DNA of 64,000 nucleotides. Origin: Neisseria cinerea. Lineage in GTDB: Bacteria > Pseudomonadota > Gammaproteobacteria > Burkholderiales > Neisseriaceae. Below the pieces are notes generated by a model. It ran no database searches. It was not told the origin of the DNA and saw only the letters and a list, made by a program, of their open reading frames with translations. Below, piece by piece: positions 44,330 through 52,901 of the stretch. How positions within the stretch are numbered: position 1 is the first letter of the stretch; each line of letters starts with the position of its first letter. The stretch lies in assembly GCF_900475315.1 (NCBI RefSeq), contig NZ_LS483369.1:1736001-1800000 (forward strand), given 5' to 3'. The position numbers were made by a program, and so were the translations under genes.

Positions 44330-46225
44330 TCAGGCAAGGGCGGCGGCAAATACGCCGCGCAAGGCGTTGGAGAGGCGGATTTCTTCGGCGTGTTCCAGTA
44401 TGTCGCGGGTGATGTATGTTTCGATGACTGCGTCCGCACCCAAGTAGGCTTGCGGCTGCTGCAACACGGCTTGGCGCATGACGCCGTTGAGGATGTCCAA
44501 ATCCAGAGACGGGGTGAGCCATTGTCCTTGGTATTTGACGAACACGTTGCTTCTGCCGCCTTCGAGCAGGAGGCCGTCTGAATTGAAAAACAGGCTGTCG
44601 AACGCGCCTTGTGTTTCGGCGGTTTGCCATGCTTGGTCGAAGAGGGCGCGGCGGGTGGTTTTGAAGCGGCGCAGGTAGTTGCGGCACGGGAGGGATTGCG
44701 GGGCGGGGATGACGCGCTGCGGGGCGGGCAGCTCGGCGGTGGCGGCATGGCTGAGGATGAGGTCGTCTGAAACGAGTTCGGCTTTCAGGCGGAAGAGGCC
44801 GTCGGGCAGTTTGGCGATGTATTGCCGGATTCGGGTTTCGCCATCGTCGGGCAGGGGCAGGTTGAGGGCTTGGGCGGAGGTTTTCAGACGGCCTAAATGC
44901 AGGTCGAGCAGGCGGCATTGCCTGTTTTCCACGCGCATGGTTTCGAAGATGCCGAAGGCGGGGCGCAATTCGTTGAGGAAACGGGCTTTCCAGCCGCATT
45001 CCCGATATTCGGCGGCGGGGTCGCTGTCGATGACGATGCCGGAACCGACACCGTACACCCCTTGATAGAGTGGATTAACTTTAAACCGGTACGGCGTTGC
45101 CTCGCCTTGCCGTACTATCTGTACTGTCTGCGGCTTCGTCGCCTTGTCCTGATTTGTTAATCCACTATCTAGGTCGTCTGAAACTGAGTTAGAAACGGGT
45201 TTGAGCGACAGGGTGCGGATGACGACGTTGAATATGCCTTCAAACCCCAGCCCGCCCGCGCAGGGTTTCAGGTAGCCGATGCTGCCGGTGTACAGGCCGC
45301 GCGGTTCGGCTTCGAGTGATTCGATAATCTGCATACTCATGCGTTTGGGCGCGCCGGTGATGCTGCCGCAGGGGAAGGCTGCGCGGAGGATGTCGGCGGC
45401 GGTAATGTGCGGCAGGGCTTGGGCTTGGATGGTGCTGGTCATCTGCCAGACGCTGCCGAAACGGGATACTTTAAACGGTTCGGGCACGCTCACTTTGCCG
45501 GTTTGGGCGATTTTGCCGAGGTCGTTGCGCAGCAAATCGACAATCATCACGTTTTCGGCGCGGTTTTTCGGGTCGGATTGCAACTCGGCGGCGCGGCGTT
45601 CGTCTTGCCCGTCGCCCAAAATCGGCGCGGTGCCTTTCATCGGTTCGGTGCTGATGGTGCCGTCCGAACCGATTTTGAGGAAGAGTTCGGGCGAGAAACA
45701 CAGCGTCCACGCGGATTTCCCTGCCGCATCGGGCAGGTGGGACAAGACGGCATAGGGGACGGGTTGGCGCAGGCGGCGGTAGAGGCTGACGGGATTGCCG
45801 TAGGCTTGCAGGTGCAGGCGGGTGGTGTAGTTGATTTGATAGGTGTCGCCGCGCCGGATGGCTTCGTGGATTTGGCGGATGTGGTCGAGGTAATCGGCTT
45901 CGGATACGGAGGATTGCGGCGTGGAAATACCCGCGGGGAGGTCGTCTGAATGTTGGGCAAGCCAGCTTTCGGCATCGATGTCGGCGCAGTCGGCAAACCA
46001 GTGCAGGGCAAGATTGCCGCCGCGTTCGGACGCTATCCCCATCAGCGGCAAACCGAATTCGTAGTCTGCAAACAACACAGCATGCAGCCCTTTTTGCCAG
46101 CCCTTGTGCAGCGTATCGTTTAGCGAATCCAGTTCGTTATGATGGAAAAGGCGGCTTTCCACATGATTTTGATAGAGTTTTGCGCGGCCGCTCACGGCAT
46201 CGTCAAACAGGGCGAAATAGGGCAT
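44330..46225 (-). CDS. pabB: Aminodeoxychorismate synthase component I fused to 4-amino-4-deoxychorismate lyase
   Basis: Bifunctional folate-pathway enzyme making p-aminobenzoate from chorismate. 631 residues. The chorismate-binding domain (about 60-370) has YQINYTTRLHLQ, EPMKGTAPILGDG, ENVMIVDLLRNDLG and GSITGAPKRMSMQIIE. The class IV aminotransferase-fold lyase domain (about 395-631) starts RPAFGIFETMR. The synthase end is interrupted, before GVGSGIVIDSD, by about 36 residues (including DKATKPQTVQIVRQGEATPY) encoded by an in-frame Correia element. The reading frame stays open, but activity may be affected. Three AG-mucDUS and two AG-DUS lie within the gene. Confidence 0.92.
   Translation of the reverse strand: MPYFALFDDAVSGRAKLYQNHVESRLFHHNELDSLNDTLHKGWQKGLHAVLFADYEFGLPLMGIASERGGNLALHWFADCADIDAESWLAQHSDDLPAGISTPQSSVSEADYLDHIRQIHEAIRRGDTYQINYTTRLHLQAYGNPVSLYRRLRQPVPYAVLSHLPDAAGKSAWTLCFSPELFLKIGSDGTISTEPMKGTAPILGDGQDERRAAELQSDPKNRAENVMIVDLLRNDLGKIAQTGKVSVPEPFKVSRFGSVWQMTSTIQAQALPHITAADILRAAFPCGSITGAPKRMSMQIIESLEAEPRGLYTGSIGYLKPCAGGLGFEGIFNVVIRTLSLKPVSNSVSDDLDSGLTNQDKATKPQTVQIVRQGEATPYRFKVNPLYQGVYGVGSGIVIDSDPAAEYRECGWKARFLNELRPAFGIFETMRVENRQCRLLDLHLGRLKTSAQALNLPLPDDGETRIRQYIAKLPDGLFRLKAELVSDDLILSHAATAELPAPQRVIPAPQSLPCRNYLRRFKTTRRALFDQAWQTAETQGAFDSLFFNSDGLLLEGGRSNVFVKYQGQWLTPSLDLDILNGVMRQAVLQQPQAYLGADAVIETYITRDILEHAEEIRLSNALRGVFAAALA
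44760..44771 (+). repeat. AG-mucDUS in pabB fusion
   Basis: AGGTCGTCTGAA in the lyase-domain coding region. Confidence 0.8.
45066..45171. mobile_element. Correia repeat enclosed element (short form) inside pabB
   Basis: About 106 bp with terminal inverted repeats AGTGGATTAAC (45069) and GTTAATCCACT (45156), flanked by TA-containing ends. The interior has the diagnostic GTACGGCGTTGCCTCGCCTT and GGCTTCGTCGCCTTGTCCTG blocks. It is a non-autonomous MITE of Neisseria. It is translated in frame on the minus strand. Confidence 0.92.
45171..45182 (+). repeat. AG-mucDUS abutting the Correia element
   Basis: AGGTCGTCTGAA overlaps the last base of the element; translated as part of VSDDL. Confidence 0.75.
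45939..45950 (+). repeat. AG-mucDUS in pabB fusion
   Basis: AGGTCGTCTGAA in the N-terminal third of the gene. Confidence 0.8.
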
Positions 46226-46392
46226 GGTGGTTCAGTCAAATGGTTTGATTATACGCCCTTTTTACACATATTTTCAGATGATTCGGCAAATATCGGCAAA
46301 ATGTAATTTTATGTAGAGGATGCGTGCAACAAGGTGTAAAATTATGAAAACGAATTTCGATTTTCAACCTGAAATACAATAAGGAGACCTTT

Positions 46393-47322
46393 ATGACAGA
46401 CCACCAGCTGCAACCGTTTGAAAGTGTGGAATTGGGCGAAAAGCAAGATCAGCTCCAAGTATTTGAAAAAGCTGTTTTGGAACATGAAGGCAAAGGTTCT
46501 GCCGAAGATTCCGGTACAGCCCCGCTGCCCGAAAACTACCCCTACCGCAAACGTATGCGCCGTGCCGTATACGAAGCCGAAAAAGCCAAACTGCAAATCG
46601 AGCTGCTGAAAGTGCAAAGCTGGGTTAAAGACTCCGGTCAACGCATCGTCAGCCTGTTTGAAGGTCGGGATGCGGCAGGTAAGGGCGGTACCATCAAACG
46701 CTTTATGGAACATTTAAATCCGCGTGGCGCGCGCGTGGTTGCTTTGGAGAAACCAACCACTACCGAACGCGGACAATGGTATTTCCAACGCTATGTTCAA
46801 AATCTGCCGACTGCAGGTGAAATGGTGTTCTTCGACCGCTCATGGTACAACCGCGCCGGCGTAGAACGCGTGATGGGCTTCTGCGAACCTAACGAATATA
46901 TGCTCTTTATGCGCCAAACCCCCGAATTGGAGCGTATGCTCGTTGCCAGCGGCATCCATCTGTTTAAATTCTGGTTCTCCGTATCCCGTGAAGAACAACT
47001 GCGCCGCTTCATTTCCCGCCGCGACGACCCCCTGAAACACTGGAAACTCTCCCCCGTGGACATCCAGTCGCTCGACCGTTGGGACGACTATACCGAAGCT
47101 AAAAACGCCATGTTCTTCCATACCCACACCGGCGACGCGCCTTGGGTCATTATACGTTCCGACGACAAAAAACGCGCCCGTTTGAACTGTATCCGCTACT
47201 TCCTGCATCAGCTGGACTATCCGGGCAAAGACGTGAAAGCCATCGGCAAAGTGGACGATAAAATCGTTCTTGTTCCCGATACGCGTTACAAAGAGAAAAC
47301 CATCGATATCGGTCATGACTGA
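46393..47322 (+). CDS. ppk2: Polyphosphate kinase 2
   Basis: Transfers phosphate between polyphosphate and nucleoside diphosphates, mainly making GTP/ATP from polyP. 309 residues, one-domain PPK2. Walker A is FEGRDAAGKGGTIKRF near residue 89. Walker B is in FFDRSWYNRAGVERVMG near 144, and the lid segment SRRDDPLKHWKLSP near 208. AAGGAGACC gives a strong ribosome binding site. It is monocistronic, with a DUS terminator facing aldA. Confidence 0.95.
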   Translation: MTDHQLQPFESVELGEKQDQLQVFEKAVLEHEGKGSAEDSGTAPLPENYPYRKRMRRAVYEAEKAKLQIELLKVQSWVKDSGQRIVSLFEGRDAAGKGGTIKRFMEHLNPRGARVVALEKPTTTERGQWYFQRYVQNLPTAGEMVFFDRSWYNRAGVERVMGFCEPNEYMLFMRQTPELERMLVASGIHLFKFWFSVSREEQLRRFISRRDDPLKHWKLSPVDIQSLDRWDDYTEAKNAMFFHTHTGDAPWVIIRSDDKKRARLNCIRYFLHQLDYPGKDVKAIGKVDDKIVLVPDTRYKEKTIDIGHD

Positions 47323-47339
47323 TTACCGGTGAAACCGTA

Positions 47340-47381
47340 AAAATGCCGTCTGAACCTGAAATCGGGTTCAGACGGCATTTT
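47340..47381. terminator. Bidirectional DUS terminator, ppk2/aldA
   Basis: AAAATGCCGTCTGAACC and GGTTCAGACGGCATTTT, 17-bp stem. Confidence 0.75.
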
Positions 47382-47403
47382 CTATCGGGGTTTCAAAGCG
47401 CTA

Positions 47404-48846
47404 TTAAATGTCGGTTTCCAGATAAACGACTTGGGTTTGCAGATATTCTTCCAAACCGTGTTTGCCGTCCGCGCCGCCGATACCGGATTTTTTCCAACCG
47501 GCATGGAAGCCCTGCATGGCTTCGAAGTTTTCGCGGTTGATGTAGGTTTCGCCGAATTGCAGACGGCGGGTAACGTAGAAGGCTTCGTTTAAATTAGTCG
47601 TATAAACAGAACTGGTCAGACCGAATTCGCAATCATTTGCCAAGGCGATGACTTGGTCGAGCGTGTCGAAAGTGGAAACAGGCAGGACGGGGCCGAAGGT
47701 TTCTTCCTTCATGATGTCCATGTTGTTGTCGGTGTCGGTCAGCAGGGTCGGCTCGAAGAAATAGCCGCGTCCTTCGGCACGTTTGCCGCCGCAAACCAAT
47801 TTCGCACCTTGTTTGACGGCGCGTTCCACTTTTTCGGCAACGGCTTTGACAGCACGCTCTTCAATCAGCGGCCCCATTTCCAGCGCGCCTGCTTCGGCTT
47901 CAGCAGGGTTGCCGTAGCGCACGCCTTTCATGGCGGCGGTCATTTTTTCAATGAACGCGTCTTTCAGGCTGCTGTGGACATAGACGCGCTCGGCGCAGTT
48001 GCAGATTTGACCGGTGTTGCCGACGCGCGAAGCCAAGATGGATTTCACCGCCAAGTCCAAATCCGCATCTTTCAAAACGATGGCAGGCGCTTTGCCGCCG
48101 AGTTCCAGTGAAACTTTGGTGATGTTGGCAGAAGCGGCTTCCATCACTTGGCGGCCCGCTTCGACGGAGCCGGTCAGGCTGACCATATCGACTTGCGGAT
48201 GGGCGGACAAGGCATTGCCGATTTCCGCGCCGGGGCCGTTCACCACGTTGAACACGCCTGCGGGCAGTCCGACCGCATCGACGATTTCGGCGAAGATGTG
48301 GCAGTTGATCGGGGTCACGCTGCTGGGTTTGACGACGATGGTGTTGCCCGTTACCAAAGCGGGACCCATTTTGCGGGCAATCAGGAAGAAGGGGAAGTTC
48401 CACGGCAAAATGCCGGCGATTACGCCCAGCGGACGTTTGAACAATAAAATATTTTCACGCGGGCGGTCGCTTTGGATGATTTCGCCTTCATAACGGCGCG
48501 CCCATTCGGCTTGGTAATCGAGATAGTCGGCGGTGAACATGACTTCCACGCGCGCCAAGTCTTTGGTTTTGCCGCCTTCGGCAACGATGGTGTCGGTCAG
48601 TTCGTCGGCGCGTTCGCGTATGCCTTGGGCGATTTTGTGCAAATACGCGCCGCGTTCGACCGCAGGCAGCTGCTCCCATGCCGGTTGCGCCGCACGCGCC
48701 GCCGCTACGGCACGGTCAACGTCCGCTTTGCCGCCTTTGGGTTCGCGGGCGATGGTTTCTTCGGTGGACGGGTTCAATACGTCGCGCCATTCGCCGTTGA
48801 AGTCGTTTTCAAAGCGACCGTTGATGTACATGGCCAATTGTTTCAT
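47404..48846 (-). CDS. aldA: Aldehyde dehydrogenase A (lactaldehyde/glycolaldehyde dehydrogenase-like)
   Basis: NAD-dependent oxidation of aldehydes to acids. 480 residues of the ALDH superfamily. NAD site SLTGSVEAGRQVM near residue 226, catalytic Glu in SLELGGKAP near 250, catalytic Cys in NTGQICNCAERVYVH near 283, and ETFGPVLPVSTFD near 383. It is closest in pattern to E. coli AldA (lactaldehyde dehydrogenase), but the physiological substrate in Neisseria cannot be read from the sequence. The AraC-type regulator directly upstream on the same strand could be its activator. Confidence 0.92.
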   Translation of the reverse strand: MKQLAMYINGRFENDFNGEWRDVLNPSTEETIAREPKGGKADVDRAVAAARAAQPAWEQLPAVERGAYLHKIAQGIRERADELTDTIVAEGGKTKDLARVEVMFTADYLDYQAEWARRYEGEIIQSDRPRENILLFKRPLGVIAGILPWNFPFFLIARKMGPALVTGNTIVVKPSSVTPINCHIFAEIVDAVGLPAGVFNVVNGPGAEIGNALSAHPQVDMVSLTGSVEAGRQVMEAASANITKVSLELGGKAPAIVLKDADLDLAVKSILASRVGNTGQICNCAERVYVHSSLKDAFIEKMTAAMKGVRYGNPAEAEAGALEMGPLIEERAVKAVAEKVERAVKQGAKLVCGGKRAEGRGYFFEPTLLTDTDNNMDIMKEETFGPVLPVSTFDTLDQVIALANDCEFGLTSSVYTTNLNEAFYVTRRLQFGETYINRENFEAMQGFHAGWKKSGIGGADGKHGLEEYLQTQVVYLETDI

Positions 48847-48953
48847 TTCGGGTTCTCCAGTTTTGTAGTCAGATGTAGTTTTAGTTTATTCCCAAATAAA
48901 TTACCGTACAAGTTTCTTTACATGCGGATTTCGGGTTTTAAATTAAATGCGGC

Positions 48954-49868
48954 TTACCGGTTTTCTTTTTTGGTTTCCGCAGGCGTGCTGCCGAAATATT
49001 GCCTGAATGCCTGAGTAAAGCTGGAAACGTGGCGGTAGCCGCATAAATATGCGGTTTCGCCTATGCTTTTACCCCCGTTTTGCAACAGATAGAGCGCGTG
49101 CTGCATTTGTTTGTGGTGCAGCCACTCGCTTGCGGTAATGCCGAAATGGTCGCGCATGCGGCGTTGCAGCGTCCTTTCGCTGATGTTCAGCGCGTCTGTC
49201 AGCCGGTTGACATGGTGTGCGCCGTTGGCAAATGCCTCGTTCAGGATGCGGCTGAAGTTTTCAGACGGCATGGTGTTTGCTTCCGCCGTTTCTCCTGCCG
49301 CCGGTCCGATGCTGTCCGACACCGTGTCCCACAAATCCGACAGCAGCCGCAACACGTCTGCCTCGCGGCGCAATGTTTCGCCCAAATGCCCCCTTGGGGC
49401 AGGTTGCAGGCAAGATGCCGCCAAGCCGCGCAGATTTGGGGACAAATCCCATATTCTGACCGGTTCGCGGTAAAGTATGGGTGTAAAACCCGCATACTCC
49501 GGACGCAGCAGCCATTGCTCCATACCTTTAATTGTCATTTTGACCGTTTTGCCGCCTCGATAAAGATAGCGGCTGAACAGGACTTCTTCCCCGACTGAAA
49601 TCAGGATGACCTTGCCGCCGTCCGCATCGATTTGGAATCGGCTCCGGTTGATGCCGAAGTTCAAAGAGCCTTCTAGCAAAAGTACGAACGACACATAAGG
49701 TTCGGCGAGGCGGCTGCTGCAAAAATCACACCGTGCCGTTACCGTGCCGCCGTGGATGGAAATGCCGTTGGATAAAGTATCGAAACGGTAGCTGCCTTCG
49801 ACATAATCTCCGCCCCCGCTGTTAACCAGGTTGACGAATTGGCTGCTGTTCAAATATTCTTCTGCCAT
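48954..49868 (-). CDS. AraC-family transcriptional regulator
   Basis: 304 residues from the ATG with complement 49866-49868 (MAEEYLNSSQFVNLVNSGGG), with AAGAA upstream. The N-terminal 200 residues form a beta-rich ligand-binding or dimer domain without recognised ligand motif (YVSFVLLLEGSLNFGIN). The C-terminal AraC double helix-turn-helix spans about 215-300 (LTDALNISERTLQRRMRDHF and CGYRHVSSFTQAFRQYFGSTP). A DUS encodes the linker NTMPSENF. A Fur-box-like site lies 12 nt before the start. It may regulate aldA or an iron-related function; neither is shown. Confidence 0.88.
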   Translation of the reverse strand: MAEEYLNSSQFVNLVNSGGGDYVEGSYRFDTLSNGISIHGGTVTARCDFCSSRLAEPYVSFVLLLEGSLNFGINRSRFQIDADGGKVILISVGEEVLFSRYLYRGGKTVKMTIKGMEQWLLRPEYAGFTPILYREPVRIWDLSPNLRGLAASCLQPAPRGHLGETLRREADVLRLLSDLWDTVSDSIGPAAGETAEANTMPSENFSRILNEAFANGAHHVNRLTDALNISERTLQRRMRDHFGITASEWLHHKQMQHALYLLQNGGKSIGETAYLCGYRHVSSFTQAFRQYFGSTPAETKKENR

Positions 49869-49879
49869 GGTTATTTCTT

Positions 49880-49898
49880 GAGAAAAATTATCATTTGA
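49880..49898 (-). promoter_or_regulatory. Fur-box-like site before the AraC-family gene
   Basis: A 19-mer containing ATGATAAT on the minus strand; 13 of 19 positions match the Fur consensus by eye. Confidence 0.4.
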
Positions 49899-50045
49899 AA
49901 GATAACATTTTTCACTTCGGTAAACAATCCGCTGCCGGGTCACGGCATTTTCACAACACTTACCGTCCGTATGCCGTCTGAAAATTGCCCGTCTTTCCGA
50001 TAAGCCTTAAAATACACGCCGTCAAACCTATCGTTTTGCCTGCAC

Positions 50046-50846
50046 ATGAGTCCCTTCCCTTTTATCGAAATGAAAGATGTCGCCTTTGCGTATGGCGACC
50101 GCCCGATTCTGAAGAACATCAATTTCAGTATTCCGCAAGGCAATTTTGCTGCCGTAATGGGCGGTTCGGGCAGCGGCAAAACCACGCTGATGAGGCTGAT
50201 TACAGGACAGATTCGTCCGCAGTCCGGGCAGGTTCTGATTGAAGGACGGGATTTGGCGGGCTTTTCGGCTGACGAGTTGTATGAACACCGCCGCCGTATG
50301 GGTGTGTTGTTCCAACACGGCGCACTGTTTACCGATTTGTCTGTATTTGACAATATTGCTTTCCCGATGCGCGAACTGACGCAGCTGCCGGAAGCGGTGA
50401 TTCGAGATTTGGTTTTGTTGAAACTGAACGCGGTCGGTCTGCGCGGCGTGGAAAACCTGATGCCGTCCGAGTTGTCCGGTGGGATGTCGCGCCGCGTCGC
50501 GCTTGCCCGCACGATTGCGCTCGACCCTGAAATCATGTTGTACGACGAGCCGTTTACCGGCCTCGATCCGATTTCCTTGGGCGTGATTGCCCACTTGATC
50601 AGCCGCGTCAACAAGGCTTTGCGTTCGACCAGCATTATGGTAACGCACGACATTGAAAAATCTTTGGAAATCGTCGATCAGGTGATTTTCTTGGCGCACG
50701 GCGAAATTATGTTCTCCGGCTCACCGCAGGAAATGCGCGAACTGGATTCGCCTTGGGTGCGCCAGTTTGTCGGCGGGCTGGCAGACGGCCCCGTAGCATA
50801 CCGTTATCCGGCGCAAACGTCGCTGCATCAGGACCTGTTGGGATAA
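50046..50846 (+). CDS. mlaF: Mla ABC transporter ATP-binding protein
   Basis: Energises the MlaFEDB complex that moves phospholipids between inner and outer membrane. 266 residues. Walker A GGSGSGKTTLMR near residue 38, Q-loop LFQHGALF, signature LSGGMSRRVALARTIA near 140, Walker B IMLYDEPFTGLDP near 160 and the H-loop THDIEKS. First gene of mlaFEDCBA. In meningococcus the same locus has also been linked to glutamate uptake (GltT), so both names occur. Confidence 0.94.
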   Translation: MSPFPFIEMKDVAFAYGDRPILKNINFSIPQGNFAAVMGGSGSGKTTLMRLITGQIRPQSGQVLIEGRDLAGFSADELYEHRRRMGVLFQHGALFTDLSVFDNIAFPMRELTQLPEAVIRDLVLLKLNAVGLRGVENLMPSELSGGMSRRVALARTIALDPEIMLYDEPFTGLDPISLGVIAHLISRVNKALRSTSIMVTHDIEKSLEIVDQVIFLAHGEIMFSGSPQEMRELDSPWVRQFVGGLADGPVAYRYPAQTSLHQDLLG

Positions 50847-50893
50847 ATGAGTTGATGCCGTCTGAAACCGTTGAACTTTACATATAGAAATTT

Positions 50894-51670
50894 ATGAATT
50901 TTATCCGTTCCGTCGGGGCGAAAACCCTCGGCTTTATTCAATCCCTCGGCAGTATTACGCTGTTTCTGCTGAACATTCTGGCGAAGTCCGGTACGGCTTT
51001 CGTCCGTCCGCGCCTGAGCGTGCGCCAAGTGTATTTCGCCGGCGTGCTGTCGGTGTTGATTGTTGCCGTTTCAGGGCTGTTTGTCGGCATGGTCTTGGGT
51101 TTGCAGGGCTATACGCAGTTGTCGAAATTCAAATCTGCCGATATTTTGGGCTATATGGTCGCGGCGTCACTGTTGCGCGAACTGGGTCCGGTGTTGGCGG
51201 CGATTCTGTTTGCCAGCAGCGCGGGCGGTGCGATGACCAGCGAAATCGGTTTGATGAAAACGACCGAACAGCTCGAAGCGATGAACGTGATGGCGGTCAA
51301 CCCTGTCGCCCGCGTGGTTGCGCCGCGCTTTTGGGCGGGCGTGTTTTCCATGCCGCTTTTGGCTTCGATTTTCAACGTGGCGGGTATTTTCGGCGCGTAT
51401 TTGGTCGGTGTAACCTGGCTGGGCTTGGACAGCGGCATTTTCTGGTCGCAAATGCAGAACAACATTACGATCCATTACGATGTAATCAACGGTCTGATTA
51501 AATCTGCCGCGTTCGGCGTGGCGGTAACGCTGATTGCCGTACATCAGGGCTTCCACTGCGTGCCGACTTCGGAAGGCATTTTGCGCGCCAGCACGCGTAC
51601 GGTGGTTTCGTCCGCCCTGACGATTTTGGCGATAGACTTTGTGTTGACCGCGTGGATGTTTACAGATTGA
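50894..51670 (+). CDS. mlaE: Mla ABC transporter permease
   Basis: Inner-membrane permease, 258 residues with about five to six hydrophobic segments of the MlaE fold. Characteristic stretches are VLIVAVSGLFVGMVLGLQGY near residue 50, LRELGPVLAAILFASSAGGAMTSEIG near 95 and VAPRFWAGVFSMPLLASIFN near 140. It follows mlaF by 47 nt and precedes mlaD by 51 nt on the same strand. Confidence 0.94.
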   Translation: MNFIRSVGAKTLGFIQSLGSITLFLLNILAKSGTAFVRPRLSVRQVYFAGVLSVLIVAVSGLFVGMVLGLQGYTQLSKFKSADILGYMVAASLLRELGPVLAAILFASSAGGAMTSEIGLMKTTEQLEAMNVMAVNPVARVVAPRFWAGVFSMPLLASIFNVAGIFGAYLVGVTWLGLDSGIFWSQMQNNITIHYDVINGLIKSAAFGVAVTLIAVHQGFHCVPTSEGILRASTRTVVSSALTILAIDFVLTAWMFTD

Positions 51671-51721
51671 CAGGCCGTCTGAAAACGAAACAAAAAACAT
51701 TTGGATATTCAAGGAACTTTA

Positions 51722-52219
51722 ATGAAAAAGAATGTATTGGAATTTTGGGTCGGACTGTTTGTCCTGCTCGGCGTGGCAGCGGTCGGCTTTCTCGCTTTCC
51801 GCGTGGCGGGCGGCGCGGCGTTCGGCAATTCCGGCAAGACTTATACCGTATATGCCGATTTCAGCGACATCGGCGGCTTAAAGGCCAATGCGCCGATCAA
51901 ATCCGCAGGCGTATTGGTCGGACGTGTCGGCTCCATCGAGCTTGACCCGAAATCCTATCAGGCGAAAGTCCGTCTCGATTTGGACAGCAAATATCAGTTC
52001 AGTAGCGACGTTTCCGCACAAATCCTGACCTCCGGCCTGTTGGGCGAACAATATATCGGCCTGCAACAAGGCGGCGACACCGAGAATCTTGCCGCAGGCG
52101 ATACTATTTCCGTTACCAGCTCCGCCATGGTTCTGGAAAACCTAATCGGTAAATTCATGACCAGCTTCGCCGAGAAAAACGCGGCGGGCGGCGACAATGC
52201 AGCAAAAGCTACCGAATAA
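51722..52219 (+). CDS. mlaD: Mla outer-membrane lipid asymmetry protein MlaD (MCE domain)
   Basis: Periplasmic hexameric MCE ring anchored in the inner membrane that binds phospholipid. 165 residues from the ATG at 51722 with AAGGAAC upstream. One N-terminal membrane anchor (FWVGLFVLLGVAAVGFLAF), then a single MCE domain (TVYADFSDIGGLKANAPIKS, VLVGRVGSIELDP) and a C-terminal helix rich in Ala (AEKNAAGGDNAAKATE). Slightly shorter than the E. coli protein (183). Confidence 0.94.
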   Translation: MKKNVLEFWVGLFVLLGVAAVGFLAFRVAGGAAFGNSGKTYTVYADFSDIGGLKANAPIKSAGVLVGRVGSIELDPKSYQAKVRLDLDSKYQFSSDVSAQILTSGLLGEQYIGLQQGGDTENLAAGDTISVTSSAMVLENLIGKFMTSFAEKNAAGGDNAAKATE

Positions 52220-52255
52220 ACGTACACCATCATATTCAAACTAGGACACTTAATC

Positions 52256-52846
52256 ATGAAAAAAACCTCTTTCATCAGCGCATTGAGCATCAGCATCTTG
52301 AGCATCAGCATGGCGGTTGCCGCCCCTGCCGACGCAGTGAACCAAATCCGTCAGAACGCCACTCAAGTATTGAGCATCTTAAAAAACGGCGATGCCGGCA
52401 CTGCTCGCCAAAAAGCCGAAGCTTACGCGACACCTTATTTCGATTTCCAACGTATGACCGCACTGGCGGTCGGCAACCCTTGGCGTACCGCGTCTGACGC
52501 GCAAAAACAAGCGTTGACCAAAGAATTTCAAACCCTGCTGATACGCACTTACTCCGGTACCATGTTGAAATTCAAAAACGCCAACGTCAACGTTAAAGAC
52601 AACCCTATTATCAATAAAGGTGGCAAAGAAATCATCGTCCGAGCCGAAGTCGGCGTACCCGGGCAAAAACCCGTCAACATGGACTTCACTACCTACCAAA
52701 GCGGCAACAAATACCGTGCCTACAACGTCGCCATCGAAGGAGCGAGCTTGGTAACCGTTTACCGCAACCAATTCGGCGAAATTATCAAAGCGAAAGGCGT
52801 GGACGGGCTGATTGCCGAGTTGAAGGCTAAAAACAGCGGCAAATGA
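52256..52846 (+). CDS. mlaC: Mla periplasmic phospholipid-binding protein
   Basis: Soluble shuttle between MlaD and MlaA. 196 residues with a signal peptide ending SMAVAAP near residue 22-24. The MlaC/Ttg2D fold shows in PYFDFQRMTALAVGNPWRTAS, FQTLLIRTYSGTMLKF and VYRNQFGEIIKAKGVDGLIAEL. An unusual repeated DNA segment near the start (GCATCAGCATCTTGAGCATC) encodes SISILSISM in the signal peptide; it is a short near-tandem repeat and could slip. Confidence 0.94.
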   Translation: MKKTSFISALSISILSISMAVAAPADAVNQIRQNATQVLSILKNGDAGTARQKAEAYATPYFDFQRMTALAVGNPWRTASDAQKQALTKEFQTLLIRTYSGTMLKFKNANVNVKDNPIINKGGKEIIVRAEVGVPGQKPVNMDFTTYQSGNKYRAYNVAIEGASLVTVYRNQFGEIIKAKGVDGLIAELKAKNSGK

Positions 52847-52901
52847 CCAACAATCCATGCCGTCCGTCTGAGGGCGGCATGAGTTTTTCCAAGCAAACAC
52901 T

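Noticed and set aside
44330-46225. pabB fusion as a pseudogene because of the Correia insert
   Set aside because: The reading frame is open through the element and both domains keep their motifs, so it is annotated as a CDS with a warning.
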